Source: Corynebacterium gottingense
GTDB lineage: Bacteria; Actinomycetota; Actinomycetes; Mycobacteriales; Mycobacteriaceae
Assembly: GCF_003693265.1 (NCBI RefSeq)
Contig: NZ_RDRE01000002.1
Location: 124,001-188,000 of the forward strand
Reading direction: 5' to 3'
DNA: 64,000 bases
The notes under the pieces are model-generated. The model was not told where the DNA came from and did no database searches. It saw nothing but the letters and a program-made list of their open reading frames with translations. How positions within the stretch are numbered: the first letter of the stretch is position 1; every line of letters starts with the position of its first letter. Made by a program: the position numbers and the translations under genes. Positions 47,396 to 55,503 of the stretch are shown here, piece after piece.

Positions 47396-48262
47396 CTAGT
47401 CCGCGCGCGCGGCAAGGGCCGCATTATAGAGGTCGCCCGTCTTCACGCCGTGTGCCTTGGCCACGGCCTTGCACGCGTCCTTCATCCGCTCACCCGCATC
47501 GACCCGTTCGAAGACGAGTTCCACCAGGTCCTCGGGGTTCTGCTCCGCCCTGGTGCCGCCCTCAATGACGACGGTGATCTCCCCGCGCACGCCTTCCTCG
47601 GCCCACGCGGCGAGCTCCTCCAGCGTGCCGCGCTTGACCTCCTCGTACGTCTTGGTCAGCTCGCGGCACACCGCGGCGCGGCGGTCGGCGCCCAAGATCT
47701 CGGCCGCGCGCGACAGGGTCGCGGCGATGCGGTGTGGGGACTCGAAGAAGCACACCGCGCGCTCCTGCCCCACCAGCGAGCGCAGCCAGGTCTCCTGGGC
47801 ACCGGGCTTGCGGGGCGCGAAGCCGTCGAAAAGAAAATGCCCCACGCTCAGGCCGGACAGGGCAAGCGCCGTGGTCACCGCGCTCGGCCCTGGCAGGCAG
47901 GTCACGGGAACGCCCGCGTCGTGCGCGGCGGCGACGATGGAGTGGCCTGGGTCGGAGACCAGCGGCATGCCCGCGTCGGTGACCACCAGCACGACCCCGG
48001 CCCGCGCGTCCCGGAGCAGTTCCTCGGTGCGCGCGTCCTCGTTGTGGTCAAAGTTGGAGACGATCTTGCCGCGCGGCTCGACCCCCAGCGCCGCGGCCAG
48101 CGCGCGAGTCCGCCGGGTATCCTCCGCCGCGATTACGTCCGCGCGCTCGAGCAGCGTGCGCAGCCGCTCGCTCGCGTCCGCGACGTTGCCCAGCGGCGTG
48201 GCCGCGAGCACGATGCCGGTCTGTGGCAGCGAATCCTGGGGCAGATCTGTGGAGGCAACCAT
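47396..48262 (-). CDS. rsmI: 16S rRNA (cytidine1402-2'-O)-methyltransferase RsmI
   Basis: 288 residues. Tetrapyrrole-methylase fold with ATPLGNVADASERLRTLLER, AAEDTRRTRAL, the SAM-site VVTDAGMPLVSDPG and LPGPSAVTTALALSGL. A -10 TATGCT (48271-48276) lies 8 nt before the ATG, so the message is leaderless. Divergent from pmt, as in mycobacteria. Confidence 0.95.
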   Translation of the reverse strand: MVASTDLPQDSLPQTGIVLAATPLGNVADASERLRTLLERADVIAAEDTRRTRALAAALGVEPRGKIVSNFDHNEDARTEELLRDARAGVVLVVTDAGMPLVSDPGHSIVAAAHDAGVPVTCLPGPSAVTTALALSGLSVGHFLFDGFAPRKPGAQETWLRSLVGQERAVCFFESPHRIAATLSRAAEILGADRRAAVCRELTKTYEEVKRGTLEELAAWAEEGVRGEITVVIEGGTRAEQNPEDLVELVFERVDAGERMKDACKAVAKAHGVKTGDLYNAALAARAD

Positions 48263-48302
48263 AAACGCCAAGCATACGCACGAACCAGTAAGATCCTTGT
48301 CC

Positions 48303-49925
48303 GTGAGTACCCAAGTGCCAGCTTCCGCCCCACCCGCGTCGCCTACGCTGCCGCCTGCGCCGAAGCGCTGGCGCGCGAAGCGCCCCGAGCCGTCCGCGCC
48401 CGTCACGGTCCCGTGGACCAAGCGCGATACCGTCTCCGCGACCGTGATCGGCGTGCTCGCACTGCTGACCCGCTTCATCGGGTTGACCCAGCCGACGTCG
48501 GGTGGCACGCCGGTGTTTGATGAGAAGCACTACGTCCCGCAGGCGTTCGACATGGTGCGCGACTACATCAACCCGGTCCTGGGCGGCATCGAGTCCAACC
48601 CGGGGTACGGCCTCGTCGTGCACCCGCCGTTGGGCAAGCAGCTGCTGGCGTGGGGCGAGCAGCTCTTCGGCTACACCCCGCTCGGCTGGCGCCTCATGAC
48701 CGCGCTGTTCGGCACCGCCATCGTCGTCTTCGTCTTCCTCATCGCGCGCCGCGTGAGCCAGTCCACCAGTATCGGTTTGTTCGCGGGCATCATCGCGCTT
48801 TTCGACGGAGTGCTGCTGGTCACCGCCAAATTCGGCATGCTCGATGTGTTCGAGGTCTTCTTCGTCGTCGCGGCGGCGTGGACGCTCGCCGGCGACATGC
48901 AGCAGGTGCACCGCCGCTGGCACGACGCCTACCTGACCGGGAAGCTGGACGGCACGGACGAGCTCGGCCCCCGCCTGGGCTTCCGCTGGTGGCGCTTCGC
49001 CACCGGTGTCCTGCTCGGCCTGGCCATGGCTGTGAAGTGGTCGGGCATGTACTACATCGCGTTCTACGGCCTGCTCTCCGCGTTCTGGGACCTCTGGCTG
49101 CGCAAGCGCTACGGGGTGAAAAAGCCGCTGGCGGGCGCGCTGCTTCGCGACGTCCCCTCCGCCCTCGCCTCCATCGTCCTCGTCCCCGCGCTGCTCTACA
49201 TCTGGTCCTGGCGCGCCTGGTTCGCCTCGGAGACCTCCGTGTACCGCCACGCGGTTGCCGACGGCACCGTGGCCGACTCCGATTGGCCCTGGCTGACCAA
49301 TCTCCCCTCCCCCGCCGCGGACTGGCTGTACTACCACTTTTCCGTCCTCGAGTTCCACAGCTCGCTGACATCCTCCTCCGGGCACTCCCACCCGTGGGAC
49401 TCCAAGCCTTGGTCCTGGCTCGTGGCCTCGCGCCCCATCCTCTACTACTCCAACACCGACCTGGCCTGCGGCGACGGCGGCACCTGCCGGGAAATGATCT
49501 TCCTCTTTGGCACCCCGGTGATCTGGTGGCTGACCATCCCGATCCTGCTGTGGGGCGCGTGGGTGTGGATCACCCGCCGCGACTTCCGCGTCATCGTCCC
49601 GATGGTGGCGTTCATGGCCGGCTTCCTCCCGTGGCTGGCAGCCTTCGACCGCCAGATGTACTTCTTCTACGCCGCCCCGCTCGTCCCGTTCACCGCGGTC
49701 CTGCTCGCGCTCGCGCTGGGCAACCTGGCGCAGAAAGGCGCGCCGAGCGGCAACCGGCTCGTGCGGCGGATCGCCGGCGCGGACCTGCGCACCGGGCAGC
49801 TCGCCGTGATCGTGTACCTGGCCCTTGTCGTAGCCAGCTTCGTGTACTGGTCCCCCATCCTCTACGGCTTCATGGTGCCGGAGGACTACTACCACTCGCT
49901 CATGTGGCTGCCCAGCTGGAAATAG
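48303..49925 (+). CDS. pmt: Polyprenol-phosphate-mannose--protein O-mannosyltransferase
   Basis: 540 residues, GT39 GT-C fold with about 10-11 membrane helices. The first outside loop carries the catalytic acidic motif TPVFDEKHYVPQAF; HPPLGKQLLAWGE follows, typical of actinobacterial Pmt (Rv1002c type). It mannosylates secreted proteins at Ser/Thr, coupled to Sec export, so the Thr/Pro-rich stalks of the surface proteins at 8-20 kb are plausible targets (inference). GTG start, 8 nt after -10 TAAGAT (48289-48294). Confidence 0.92.
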   Translation: MSTQVPASAPPASPTLPPAPKRWRAKRPEPSAPVTVPWTKRDTVSATVIGVLALLTRFIGLTQPTSGGTPVFDEKHYVPQAFDMVRDYINPVLGGIESNPGYGLVVHPPLGKQLLAWGEQLFGYTPLGWRLMTALFGTAIVVFVFLIARRVSQSTSIGLFAGIIALFDGVLLVTAKFGMLDVFEVFFVVAAAWTLAGDMQQVHRRWHDAYLTGKLDGTDELGPRLGFRWWRFATGVLLGLAMAVKWSGMYYIAFYGLLSAFWDLWLRKRYGVKKPLAGALLRDVPSALASIVLVPALLYIWSWRAWFASETSVYRHAVADGTVADSDWPWLTNLPSPAADWLYYHFSVLEFHSSLTSSSGHSHPWDSKPWSWLVASRPILYYSNTDLACGDGGTCREMIFLFGTPVIWWLTIPILLWGAWVWITRRDFRVIVPMVAFMAGFLPWLAAFDRQMYFFYAAPLVPFTAVLLALALGNLAQKGAPSGNRLVRRIAGADLRTGQLAVIVYLALVVASFVYWSPILYGFMVPEDYYHSLMWLPSWK

Positions 49926-49929
49926 CGTG

Positions 49930-50571
49930 CTAGCTGGGGTTCGCGTCCAGCAGATGCCAGGCGCGGCGGATTTCAATCCCGCGGTCCGCCACCCACGTCC
50001 ATACGAGCCCGAAGAGGGTAACCAGCGGGATGAGCACAATGCTGGGCACGAACTCGCCGGTGGAGAGCACCCAGTCGCGCACCGCGAAGCCCGCGGTAAA
50101 GGTGAACATCGTGCCCACGATGAGCAGGACGCCCGGGATCTGGCGCGGACGCCAGGCGGTGACGCCGAGCGCCAGCGCGACACCGAAGCGGACGGCCGCC
50201 GTAGACGTCTCCAGCGAGTCCGTACCGCCGCCGTGAACCAGCAGCAGCACCGCCCACACCGCCCACACCACCGCAGCGGCGATAAGCGCCACGCGACCAA
50301 TCGCCAGGGTGATAAGGCGGCGCTGCTCGAGCTTGCGCCACGTATCGTCCACGCCCGCCATGATGACCTCGGAGAGGTCGTGGGGCGGCGCCATCCCGCC
50401 GTCCACTTCGGCGAAGCTCATGCGCCGGGAGAGGGAAAGCGCGCGCTCCCAGTAGGCGGTGCACTCCTCGCACTGCGCCAGGTGGGCGTCCACGATGGCG
50501 TCGTCAAGCCCGGGCGACTCGCCGTCGATACGCGCGGAGAGCGCGGCCTGGACCTCCTCGTGGCTAACCAC
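49930..50571 (-). CDS. Zinc-finger (zf-HC2-like) membrane protein, possible anti-sigma factor
   Basis: 213 residues. The N-terminal ~45 residues hold an HxxxCxxC zinc motif (H30, C34, C37), as in ZAS-type anti-sigma factors, followed by a ~45-residue helical linker and four membrane helices. No sigma-factor gene is next to it, which is unusual for this family. The GTG start overlaps the doxX stop by 8 nt, so it is translationally coupled to a DoxX protein. Regulation of an unlinked sigma factor, or a redox-sensing role with DoxX, is speculation. Confidence 0.72.
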   Translation of the reverse strand: MVSHEEVQAALSARIDGESPGLDDAIVDAHLAQCEECTAYWERALSLSRRMSFAEVDGGMAPPHDLSEVIMAGVDDTWRKLEQRRLITLAIGRVALIAAAVVWAVWAVLLLVHGGGTDSLETSTAAVRFGVALALGVTAWRPRQIPGVLLIVGTMFTFTAGFAVRDWVLSTGEFVPSIVLIPLVTLFGLVWTWVADRGIEIRRAWHLLDANPS

Positions 50572-50971
50572 GGGTGAGCACCCCGTCCAGGCTCGCGCGG
50601 CCCGTGCCAAAGACCACGAGAGCGAAGAGCGCGGCGGCGAGCACCAGCGTGTACTCCACGCCTCCGTGCTCCACGAAGAAGCCGTTGCCCAGGTGCACGA
50701 AGTAGGCGGCGGCGAGTGAGAGGATGAGCAGCAACAACGCCGCGATCGTGGTGAGCAGACCGATCACCAGGAAGGTCCCGCCGATCAGCTCGACGGCGCC
50801 CGTCACATACGCGCTCAGCTGCGGCTGCGGTACCCCCGCGTACGCAAGCTGTTCGGCAGTTTTATTCATGCCGACAGCGAACCAGTGCTGGTAGCCGCGG
50901 GCAACAAACACGGCCCCAACGACCAGGCGTAAGAGTAGGAGTGCGAAGTCTCGAACGGCAGGCCTGTTCAT
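50564..50971 (-). CDS. DoxX-family membrane protein
   Basis: 135 residues, four membrane helices. DoxX features: LLLRLVVGAVFVARGYQHWF, AVELIGGTFLVIGLLT and FVEHGGVEYTLVLAAAL. DoxX-like proteins take part in quinone-linked redox or thiol-stress systems. A -10 TAGGGT (50979-50984) 7 nt before the ATG gives a leaderless message. Coupled to the zinc-finger protein downstream. Confidence 0.85.
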   Translation of the reverse strand: MNRPAVRDFALLLLRLVVGAVFVARGYQHWFAVGMNKTAEQLAYAGVPQPQLSAYVTGAVELIGGTFLVIGLLTTIAALLLLILSLAAAYFVHLGNGFFVEHGGVEYTLVLAAALFALVVFGTGRASLDGVLTRG

Positions 50972-51023
50972 GCCATTTACCCTACCGATGGAACCGAACG
51001 GCCATAAATCGAGTCAAATATAT

Positions 51024-51656
51024 ATGAGCAATTTCAACGAGACACCCAAGTCCCTGCCCATCACCTGCGACGACGGTCTGGTCCGCCCGCCGTGGGCCGC
51101 CACCGATCCCCTCCTGCGCGAGTACTACGACACCGAGTGGGGCATGCCGCTTACCGACGAAGCGTCGCTCTTCGAGCGCGTCTGCCTCGAAGGGTTCCAA
51201 GTCGGCCTGTCCTGGCGCCTGATCCTGTCCAAGCGCGACGCGTTCCGCGAGGCGTTCCATGGCTTCGACCCGGACGAAGTCGCCGCCATGGACTCCGTCG
51301 ACCACCTGATGGACAACCCCGGGCTGATCCGCAACCCGAACAAGCTCAAGGCCGCGGTCACTAACGCGAGGGCGACCCTCGCGCTGCGCGAGGAGGGCAC
51401 GCACCTCGGCGAGTTCATCTGGTCCTACAAACCGGCAACCACGCCGCGTCCCCGCACCGCCGAGGAGGTGCCGACCACCTCGCCGGAGTCCAAGGCACTC
51501 GCGCGGGACTTAAAGAAGCGCGGCTTCACCTTCGTCGGCCCCGTCACCATGTACGCGCTCATGGAGTCCGTGGGCATCGTGGACACCAACCTCGTTGGGA
51601 CGTGGCGGCGCGGCGCCTCCGGTGTGTGGAGCGCCGAGGAGCTCGGCGAGGGCTGA
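51024..51656 (+). CDS. tag: DNA-3-methyladenine glycosylase I-like protein lacking the zinc ligands
   Basis: 210 residues, TagI fold: PWAATDPLLREYYDTEWGMP, catalytic-pocket CLEGFQVGLSW (Glu and Trp kept), FDPDEVAAM, and LKKRGFTFVGPVTMYALMES near the end. In E. coli Tag the fold is tied by a zinc bound to C4, H17, H175 and C179; the aligned residues here appear to be Pro, Tyr, Asn and Thr, so the zinc site is gone. It should still excise 3-methyladenine. The ATG at 51024 is favoured by the protein's family start; a longer form from 50988 is possible. Confidence 0.85.
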   Translation: MSNFNETPKSLPITCDDGLVRPPWAATDPLLREYYDTEWGMPLTDEASLFERVCLEGFQVGLSWRLILSKRDAFREAFHGFDPDEVAAMDSVDHLMDNPGLIRNPNKLKAAVTNARATLALREEGTHLGEFIWSYKPATTPRPRTAEEVPTTSPESKALARDLKKRGFTFVGPVTMYALMESVGIVDTNLVGTWRRGASGVWSAEELGEG

Positions 51657-51668
51657 CGAGGGGGTGAG

Positions 51669-52123
51669 CTAGCAGTCCTCCATATCCGCGAAGGCCTCCT
51701 CCACGGAGGCGTGCTCCTCGCGGGATTCCTCCCACACCTCCTTGGCTGCGGACAGGTTGATGACCGCGATGATCGCGCCGACGACGATGTCGAACCAGGC
51801 GGTGGACCACACGAACGTGAGGAGGCCTGCCACGATGATGAGGAGGTTGGCCAGGGCGTCGTTTCGCGCCGCGAGCCACGCGCCCTTGGCCAGCGAGGAC
51901 CCCTGGTCCCGCAACCGCAGCAGAATGACGGCGCAAATCACGTTCACAACGAGCGCGCCGACCGCGACGCCGGTCAGCCCCTCGGGCGAGGGCGCAACCG
52001 GGTTGATGAGCTTGGTCACCACCATGACGATGGCGGCAATCGCCGGAATGAGGATCAGCGCGGCGAGAACGCTGCCGGCCGCGCGACGATGAGGACGGCG
52101 CGGCGGATGGTTTGTGTGGTCAC
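51669..52123 (-). pseudogene. Remnant of a cation-transporter (CDF-like) gene with an internal deletion
   Basis: The C-terminal ~130 residues (GSVLAALILIPAIAAIVMVV, then ALVVNVICAVILL and AWLAARNDALANLLIIVAGL) match the last three to four helices of actinobacterial CDF-like cation transporters. Upstream in another frame, a GTG at 52123 with a perfect AGGAGGGACTC site encodes VTTQTIRRAVLIVA, the usual N-terminus. The two pieces meet near 52075-52085. The ~55 residues in between, which carry helices 1-2 and the DxxxD metal site, are missing and the frame is shifted. The gene is therefore almost certainly inactive, although a 118-residue tail could still be made from 52025. Confidence 0.72.
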
Positions 52124-52141
52124 GAGTCCCTCCTACACGAA

Positions 52142-52180
52142 ACCCCCGTTGCCGACACCGTAAGTGCTGGCAGCGGGGGT
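52142..52180 (-). terminator. Terminator hairpin downstream of tRNA-Ala
   Basis: 12-bp stem (ACCCCCGTTGCC 52142-52153 with GGCAGCGGGGGT 52169-52180, one G-U pair) followed on the minus strand by TTTC. Confidence 0.65.
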
Positions 52181-52191
52181 AGTTTCCCTTG

Positions 52192-52264
52192 TGGAGCTAA
52201 GGGGAATCGAACCCCTGACCTTCGCATTGCGAACGCGACGCTCTACCAACTGAGCTATAGCCCC
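52192..52264 (-). tRNA. tRNA-Ala (anticodon CGC)
   Basis: 73-nt cloverleaf on the minus strand. Acceptor GGGGCTA pairs with TAGCTCC, D-arm GCTCAGTTGGTAGAGC, anticodon loop TTCGCAA giving CGC, T-arm GGTTCGATTCC and discriminator A. The genome does not encode the CCA end. Confidence 0.95.
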
Positions 52265-52318
52265 TCGCTGGTTTGAAAGGTTACTCCTTTCACCCCAGAG
52301 CATGAAATCCGCAGGTCA

Positions 52319-53392
52319 CTAGCTTGCGCGGGGCGTGTACTCGCCGTAGCCGTCCTCCCGCGGCTGCGGGCGCACGTAGCCAGGCAGCGCGTCGAAGTCC
52401 GGGTGTTCCTCGTCCAGGTCCAGGATCACGGAGCCGACGCGGCGGCGCTCGCGGGGGGTGGGCTGCGGGCGGTCCACGTCAACGCCGAGGCGGGCGCGGC
52501 GCAACTGGCGCACGCGGCGCTCGTGCAGCGCGCGCTCCTTCTTCACCACGCCACGAAGGACGATGAGGAACCAGGCGGTCAGACCGGCGGTGATGGCGGG
52601 CAGGACCCAGGTCCACCCGCCCACGACGAACGCGACGACAAAGGTGACCACGAAGGAGGCGATGAGCACCAGCAGGGTGCGCTGGCGGCGCTGGAACCGG
52701 TCCGCCTTTGCGGTGCGCTCGCGCTCCGGGTCGTAGCCGCCGCGCCCACGGCGGGTCTTGGCAAACTCCAGGTCGCTGTCGTCCGGTTCAAAATCGGGCT
52801 CGGGTTCCGTTTCAGGTGCGACTTCGGCGGTGGAGGAGTCGTCTGCGTCCTCAGAGCTCTCAGAGCCCTCGGGGGCGTAGCCGAAATCTGAGGGCGCGCC
52901 GTAGGACTCGCTGATCTCGTAGCGGTCGGCTTCCGCGTCAGTGTCCACGACGGTGGAACCTCCCTGAGGCTCCCCGTCAATCGCCTCGTCACCCTTTTCG
53001 TCACTCTCCTCGTCAAGGTCGACGACGGTGGAACCCGCCTCCTCGTCCTCCGGCTCGGCGTCGATGACCACGGGGCGGTCCTCCTGGGTCGCGACCTCTT
53101 TGCGGAAGAAGTTGCGGAGGGTGGGTGTGTCGTCGATAAGCACCTGCTCCTCCTCGGCCTCGACGATCTCGACGTCATCTTCGGCGGCGGTGTGGTGGTG
53201 CACATCGGCGGACGTGAGCTTGGGGCGGCGGCGGGCCACGACGGGTTCGGTGCCTCCCTCGTGCAGGACGCGCGTTTCCTCGTACCCCTCGCCAGAGCGG
53301 CGAATCTTCTTCGTGTTCCCCAGCATCATCGGCGCAAGCACGATGACCCACACGACGAGAATGAGGACCAGAATGAGGCTCGGGCTGCCCAT
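52319..53392 (-). CDS. glpR: GlpR-like membrane receptor of the gephyrin-like protein Glp
   Basis: 357 residues. An N-terminal membrane helix (about 3-25) is followed by a long, very acidic, disordered cytoplasmic region (about 45-220) with repeated STVVDLDEES / STVVDTDAEA segments. Two close membrane helices (about 236-280) lead to a basic C-terminal tail. The position two genes downstream of the MoeA-like glp, with a RimJ-type gene between, matches C. glutamicum, where GlpR binds Glp and links FtsZ-based division to polar growth. In this context the symbol does not mean the glycerol repressor. Start at 53392 chosen over the GTG abutting the AAAGG site. Confidence 0.78.
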   Translation of the reverse strand: MGSPSLILVLILVVWVIVLAPMMLGNTKKIRRSGEGYEETRVLHEGGTEPVVARRRPKLTSADVHHHTAAEDDVEIVEAEEEQVLIDDTPTLRNFFRKEVATQEDRPVVIDAEPEDEEAGSTVVDLDEESDEKGDEAIDGEPQGGSTVVDTDAEADRYEISESYGAPSDFGYAPEGSESSEDADDSSTAEVAPETEPEPDFEPDDSDLEFAKTRRGRGGYDPERERTAKADRFQRRQRTLLVLIASFVVTFVVAFVVGGWTWVLPAITAGLTAWFLIVLRGVVKKERALHERRVRQLRRARLGVDVDRPQPTPRERRRVGSVILDLDEEHPDFDALPGYVRPQPREDGYGEYTPRAS

Positions 53393-53506
53393 GGGCAATG
53401 CCACCTTTCAACGCAACCAATTGGGTGTGTACACAGAACTGGCCCCAACGCTATCCGTGCGCGCTCGGCCCCACCGCCAGGCGCGCCGGACCCTGCGCCT
53501 GAAAAA

Positions 53507-54169
53507 TTACTGAACCGGCCGAACGCGCCCCGCCGCGCGCAGCCGCTCCACGGCGGTGTGCGGGAAATCGTCCGCGTTCAGCGCCACGAAGTGGTGGTCG
53601 CGCCACTGCCCGTCGATGTGCAGGTTCTTGCGGAGGTAGCCCTCCTCGCGGTAGCCATTTGCCAGGAGCACGCTTTTCGACGCCGGGTTGTCCGGCAGGA
53701 ACGTCGCCGTCACCCGGTGCATGCCCACCCTCGCAAAGGCGTGGTCCGTGCCGAGCGCGCACGCCGCTGTCGCGATGCCGCGCCCCATGAACGGCGAGTG
53801 GACCCAGTAGCCGATCCAGCACTCGCTCACCGCACCGTGCTGGATATTGCCCAGCGTCACCTGCCCGGCGAACTCGCCGTCCGCGACGATGACCAGCGGC
53901 ACGACGACCCCGTCAGCCGCCAGCTTTTTCAGGTTAAGCCAGTTGGCACGCCAGGCTTGCGGCGAGTGCGCGTCAGCCCACGTCCCTTGTACGGTCGGCT
54001 CGACCGGCTTGAGCCAGTGCTCGTCCAGCACGCGGGTTTCGCTCCATGCGCGACCGTCGCCGGATTTGAGCGGGCGCAGGTGGACGTGTGTTCCGTCCGC
54101 CAGCCGCAGCGCGGGCGTCGTTTCCGGCCAGCCCGGCGTGGGCTCGCGGAAGAGTGCAAACAGGTCCAC
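53507..54169 (-). CDS. rimJ: GNAT acetyltransferase, RimJ/RimL-like
   Basis: 220 residues. A GNAT fold with acetyl-CoA loop in GRGIATAACALGTDHAF and the C-terminal strand HRVTATFLPDNPASKSVL typical of ribosomal-protein-alanine N-acetyltransferases. GTG start, 12 nt after the stop of glp and probably cotranscribed with it. The target is unknown; RimJ-like enzymes often modify other proteins or small molecules. Confidence 0.85.
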   Translation of the reverse strand: MDLFALFREPTPGWPETTPALRLADGTHVHLRPLKSGDGRAWSETRVLDEHWLKPVEPTVQGTWADAHSPQAWRANWLNLKKLAADGVVVPLVIVADGEFAGQVTLGNIQHGAVSECWIGYWVHSPFMGRGIATAACALGTDHAFARVGMHRVTATFLPDNPASKSVLLANGYREEGYLRKNLHIDGQWRDHHFVALNADDFPHTAVERLRAAGRVRPVQ

Positions 54170-54181
54170 CGGGGCAGGTTC

Positions 54182-55483
54182 CTAGCTGCGCTGCTGCAGG
54201 AATTCAACATCCACGAACTCGCCCGGGCGCACCTGGAGCACGTCCTCGGGGATGCGAATCATGGCGTTGGCCTCGGCGAACCCGGCAAGCAGGTGCGCCG
54301 CGCTACCGTCGAGTGTGCCCAGCGACTCCACCAGGTACTCCCCCGTCTCCATGTCGCGCATGAGGCGCGCACGAATGTAGCCGCGGCGGCCCTTGATGGA
54401 ATCAATGTGGCGCACCGAGCGGGCCTGTACCGTGCGGCGCGCGACGCTCGCCTTCCCAAGCGACTGCCGGATCGCCGGGCGCACCAGCGTCTCCGCAATC
54501 ACCAACGCGCTGACCGGGTTGGACGGCAGCAGGAAGACGGGCGTACGCTCCTCGCCGAGCAGGCCGAAGCCTTGCACAGACCCGGGGTGCATGGCCACGC
54601 GCTGCGTGTCGAGCTCCCCCATCTCGCGCAGCACGTCCTGGATGACGTCCGCGCCCGAACCGCCAACGGCGCCGATCACGATGACTACTTCGGACCGCGC
54701 GATGTGCCCGGCGATGGTCTCGCGCAGGCGGCGCGGCTCCGCGTTGACGATGCCCGCGCGCACCACGTCCGCGCCGGCCTCCTCGGCGGCGGCTGCAACG
54801 GTGTACGACGCGACGTCGTACACCTGCCCAAGGCCCGGGTCGCGGTCTACGTCCACCAGCTCGAGGCCGTAGCTCATCACGGTCACGCGCGGGCGCGGGT
54901 AGACCAGCACCTTCTCGCGCCCCGCGGCGGCCACGAGCCCGATCTGCGCCGGCCCGAGCACCGAGCCCTGGCGCACGGCGATGTCCCCCGGCTGGATGTC
55001 CGAGCCGGGTTTGCGGACAAAGTCGCCGGTGCGCACGGCGCGCGACGGGGTGACGCGCTTGCGCCCCCGGTCACTCCATTCCAGCGGGAGGACGGCGTCC
55101 GCGAGCGTTGGCAGCGGCGCGCCGGTGGCAACGCGCACGGCCTGGCGCGGCTGGAGGCGAAGCGGCTTCTGCGAGCCCGCCGCGACCTCCCCCACCACGG
55201 GCAGCGTGCGGTCGCGGTGCGGTGTGCGGCGTTCCGTAGTCTCCCCGCCGTCCTGCTCCTCCGGGGGCTCCGCGGCGAGGCGCAGGCCCGCGGTGCCGCC
55301 CACGTCCACGGAGCGCACGGCGTAGCCGTCAACCGCTGCCTGTGAAAAGCTGGGCAACGGGGCGGTTGCGGCGATTTCCTCGGCGCACATGAGGCCGAGG
55401 GCATCAAGGATTCCGACGCGGATCGGCTCAGGCGTCACCGCCGCGTCTACCACCATTGCTTGCTGGTCTTCAACGCTGCGCAT
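54182..55483 (-). CDS. glp: MoeA/gephyrin-like protein Glp
   Basis: 433 residues, MoeA fold in the usual order: N-terminal domain (LPSFSQAAVDGYAVRSVDVG), central MoCF/MogA-like domain (VIVIGAVGGSGADVIQDVLR, MHPGSVQGFGLL) and C-terminal beta barrel. The 'GGxSxG' loop of molybdate-inserting MoeA reads GAVGGSGAD. In C. glutamicum the MoeA in this setting is Glp, which binds FtsZ and the membrane receptor GlpR rather than serving only molybdenum cofactor synthesis. A -10 TAGGAT (55491-55496) 7 nt before the ATG makes it leaderless. Confidence 0.85.
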   Translation of the reverse strand: MRSVEDQQAMVVDAAVTPEPIRVGILDALGLMCAEEIAATAPLPSFSQAAVDGYAVRSVDVGGTAGLRLAAEPPEEQDGGETTERRTPHRDRTLPVVGEVAAGSQKPLRLQPRQAVRVATGAPLPTLADAVLPLEWSDRGRKRVTPSRAVRTGDFVRKPGSDIQPGDIAVRQGSVLGPAQIGLVAAAGREKVLVYPRPRVTVMSYGLELVDVDRDPGLGQVYDVASYTVAAAAEEAGADVVRAGIVNAEPRRLRETIAGHIARSEVVIVIGAVGGSGADVIQDVLREMGELDTQRVAMHPGSVQGFGLLGEERTPVFLLPSNPVSALVIAETLVRPAIRQSLGKASVARRTVQARSVRHIDSIKGRRGYIRARLMRDMETGEYLVESLGTLDGSAAHLLAGFAEANAMIRIPEDVLQVRPGEFVDVEFLQQRS

Positions 55484-55503
55484 TGGACCAATCCTAGTGG
55501 GAA

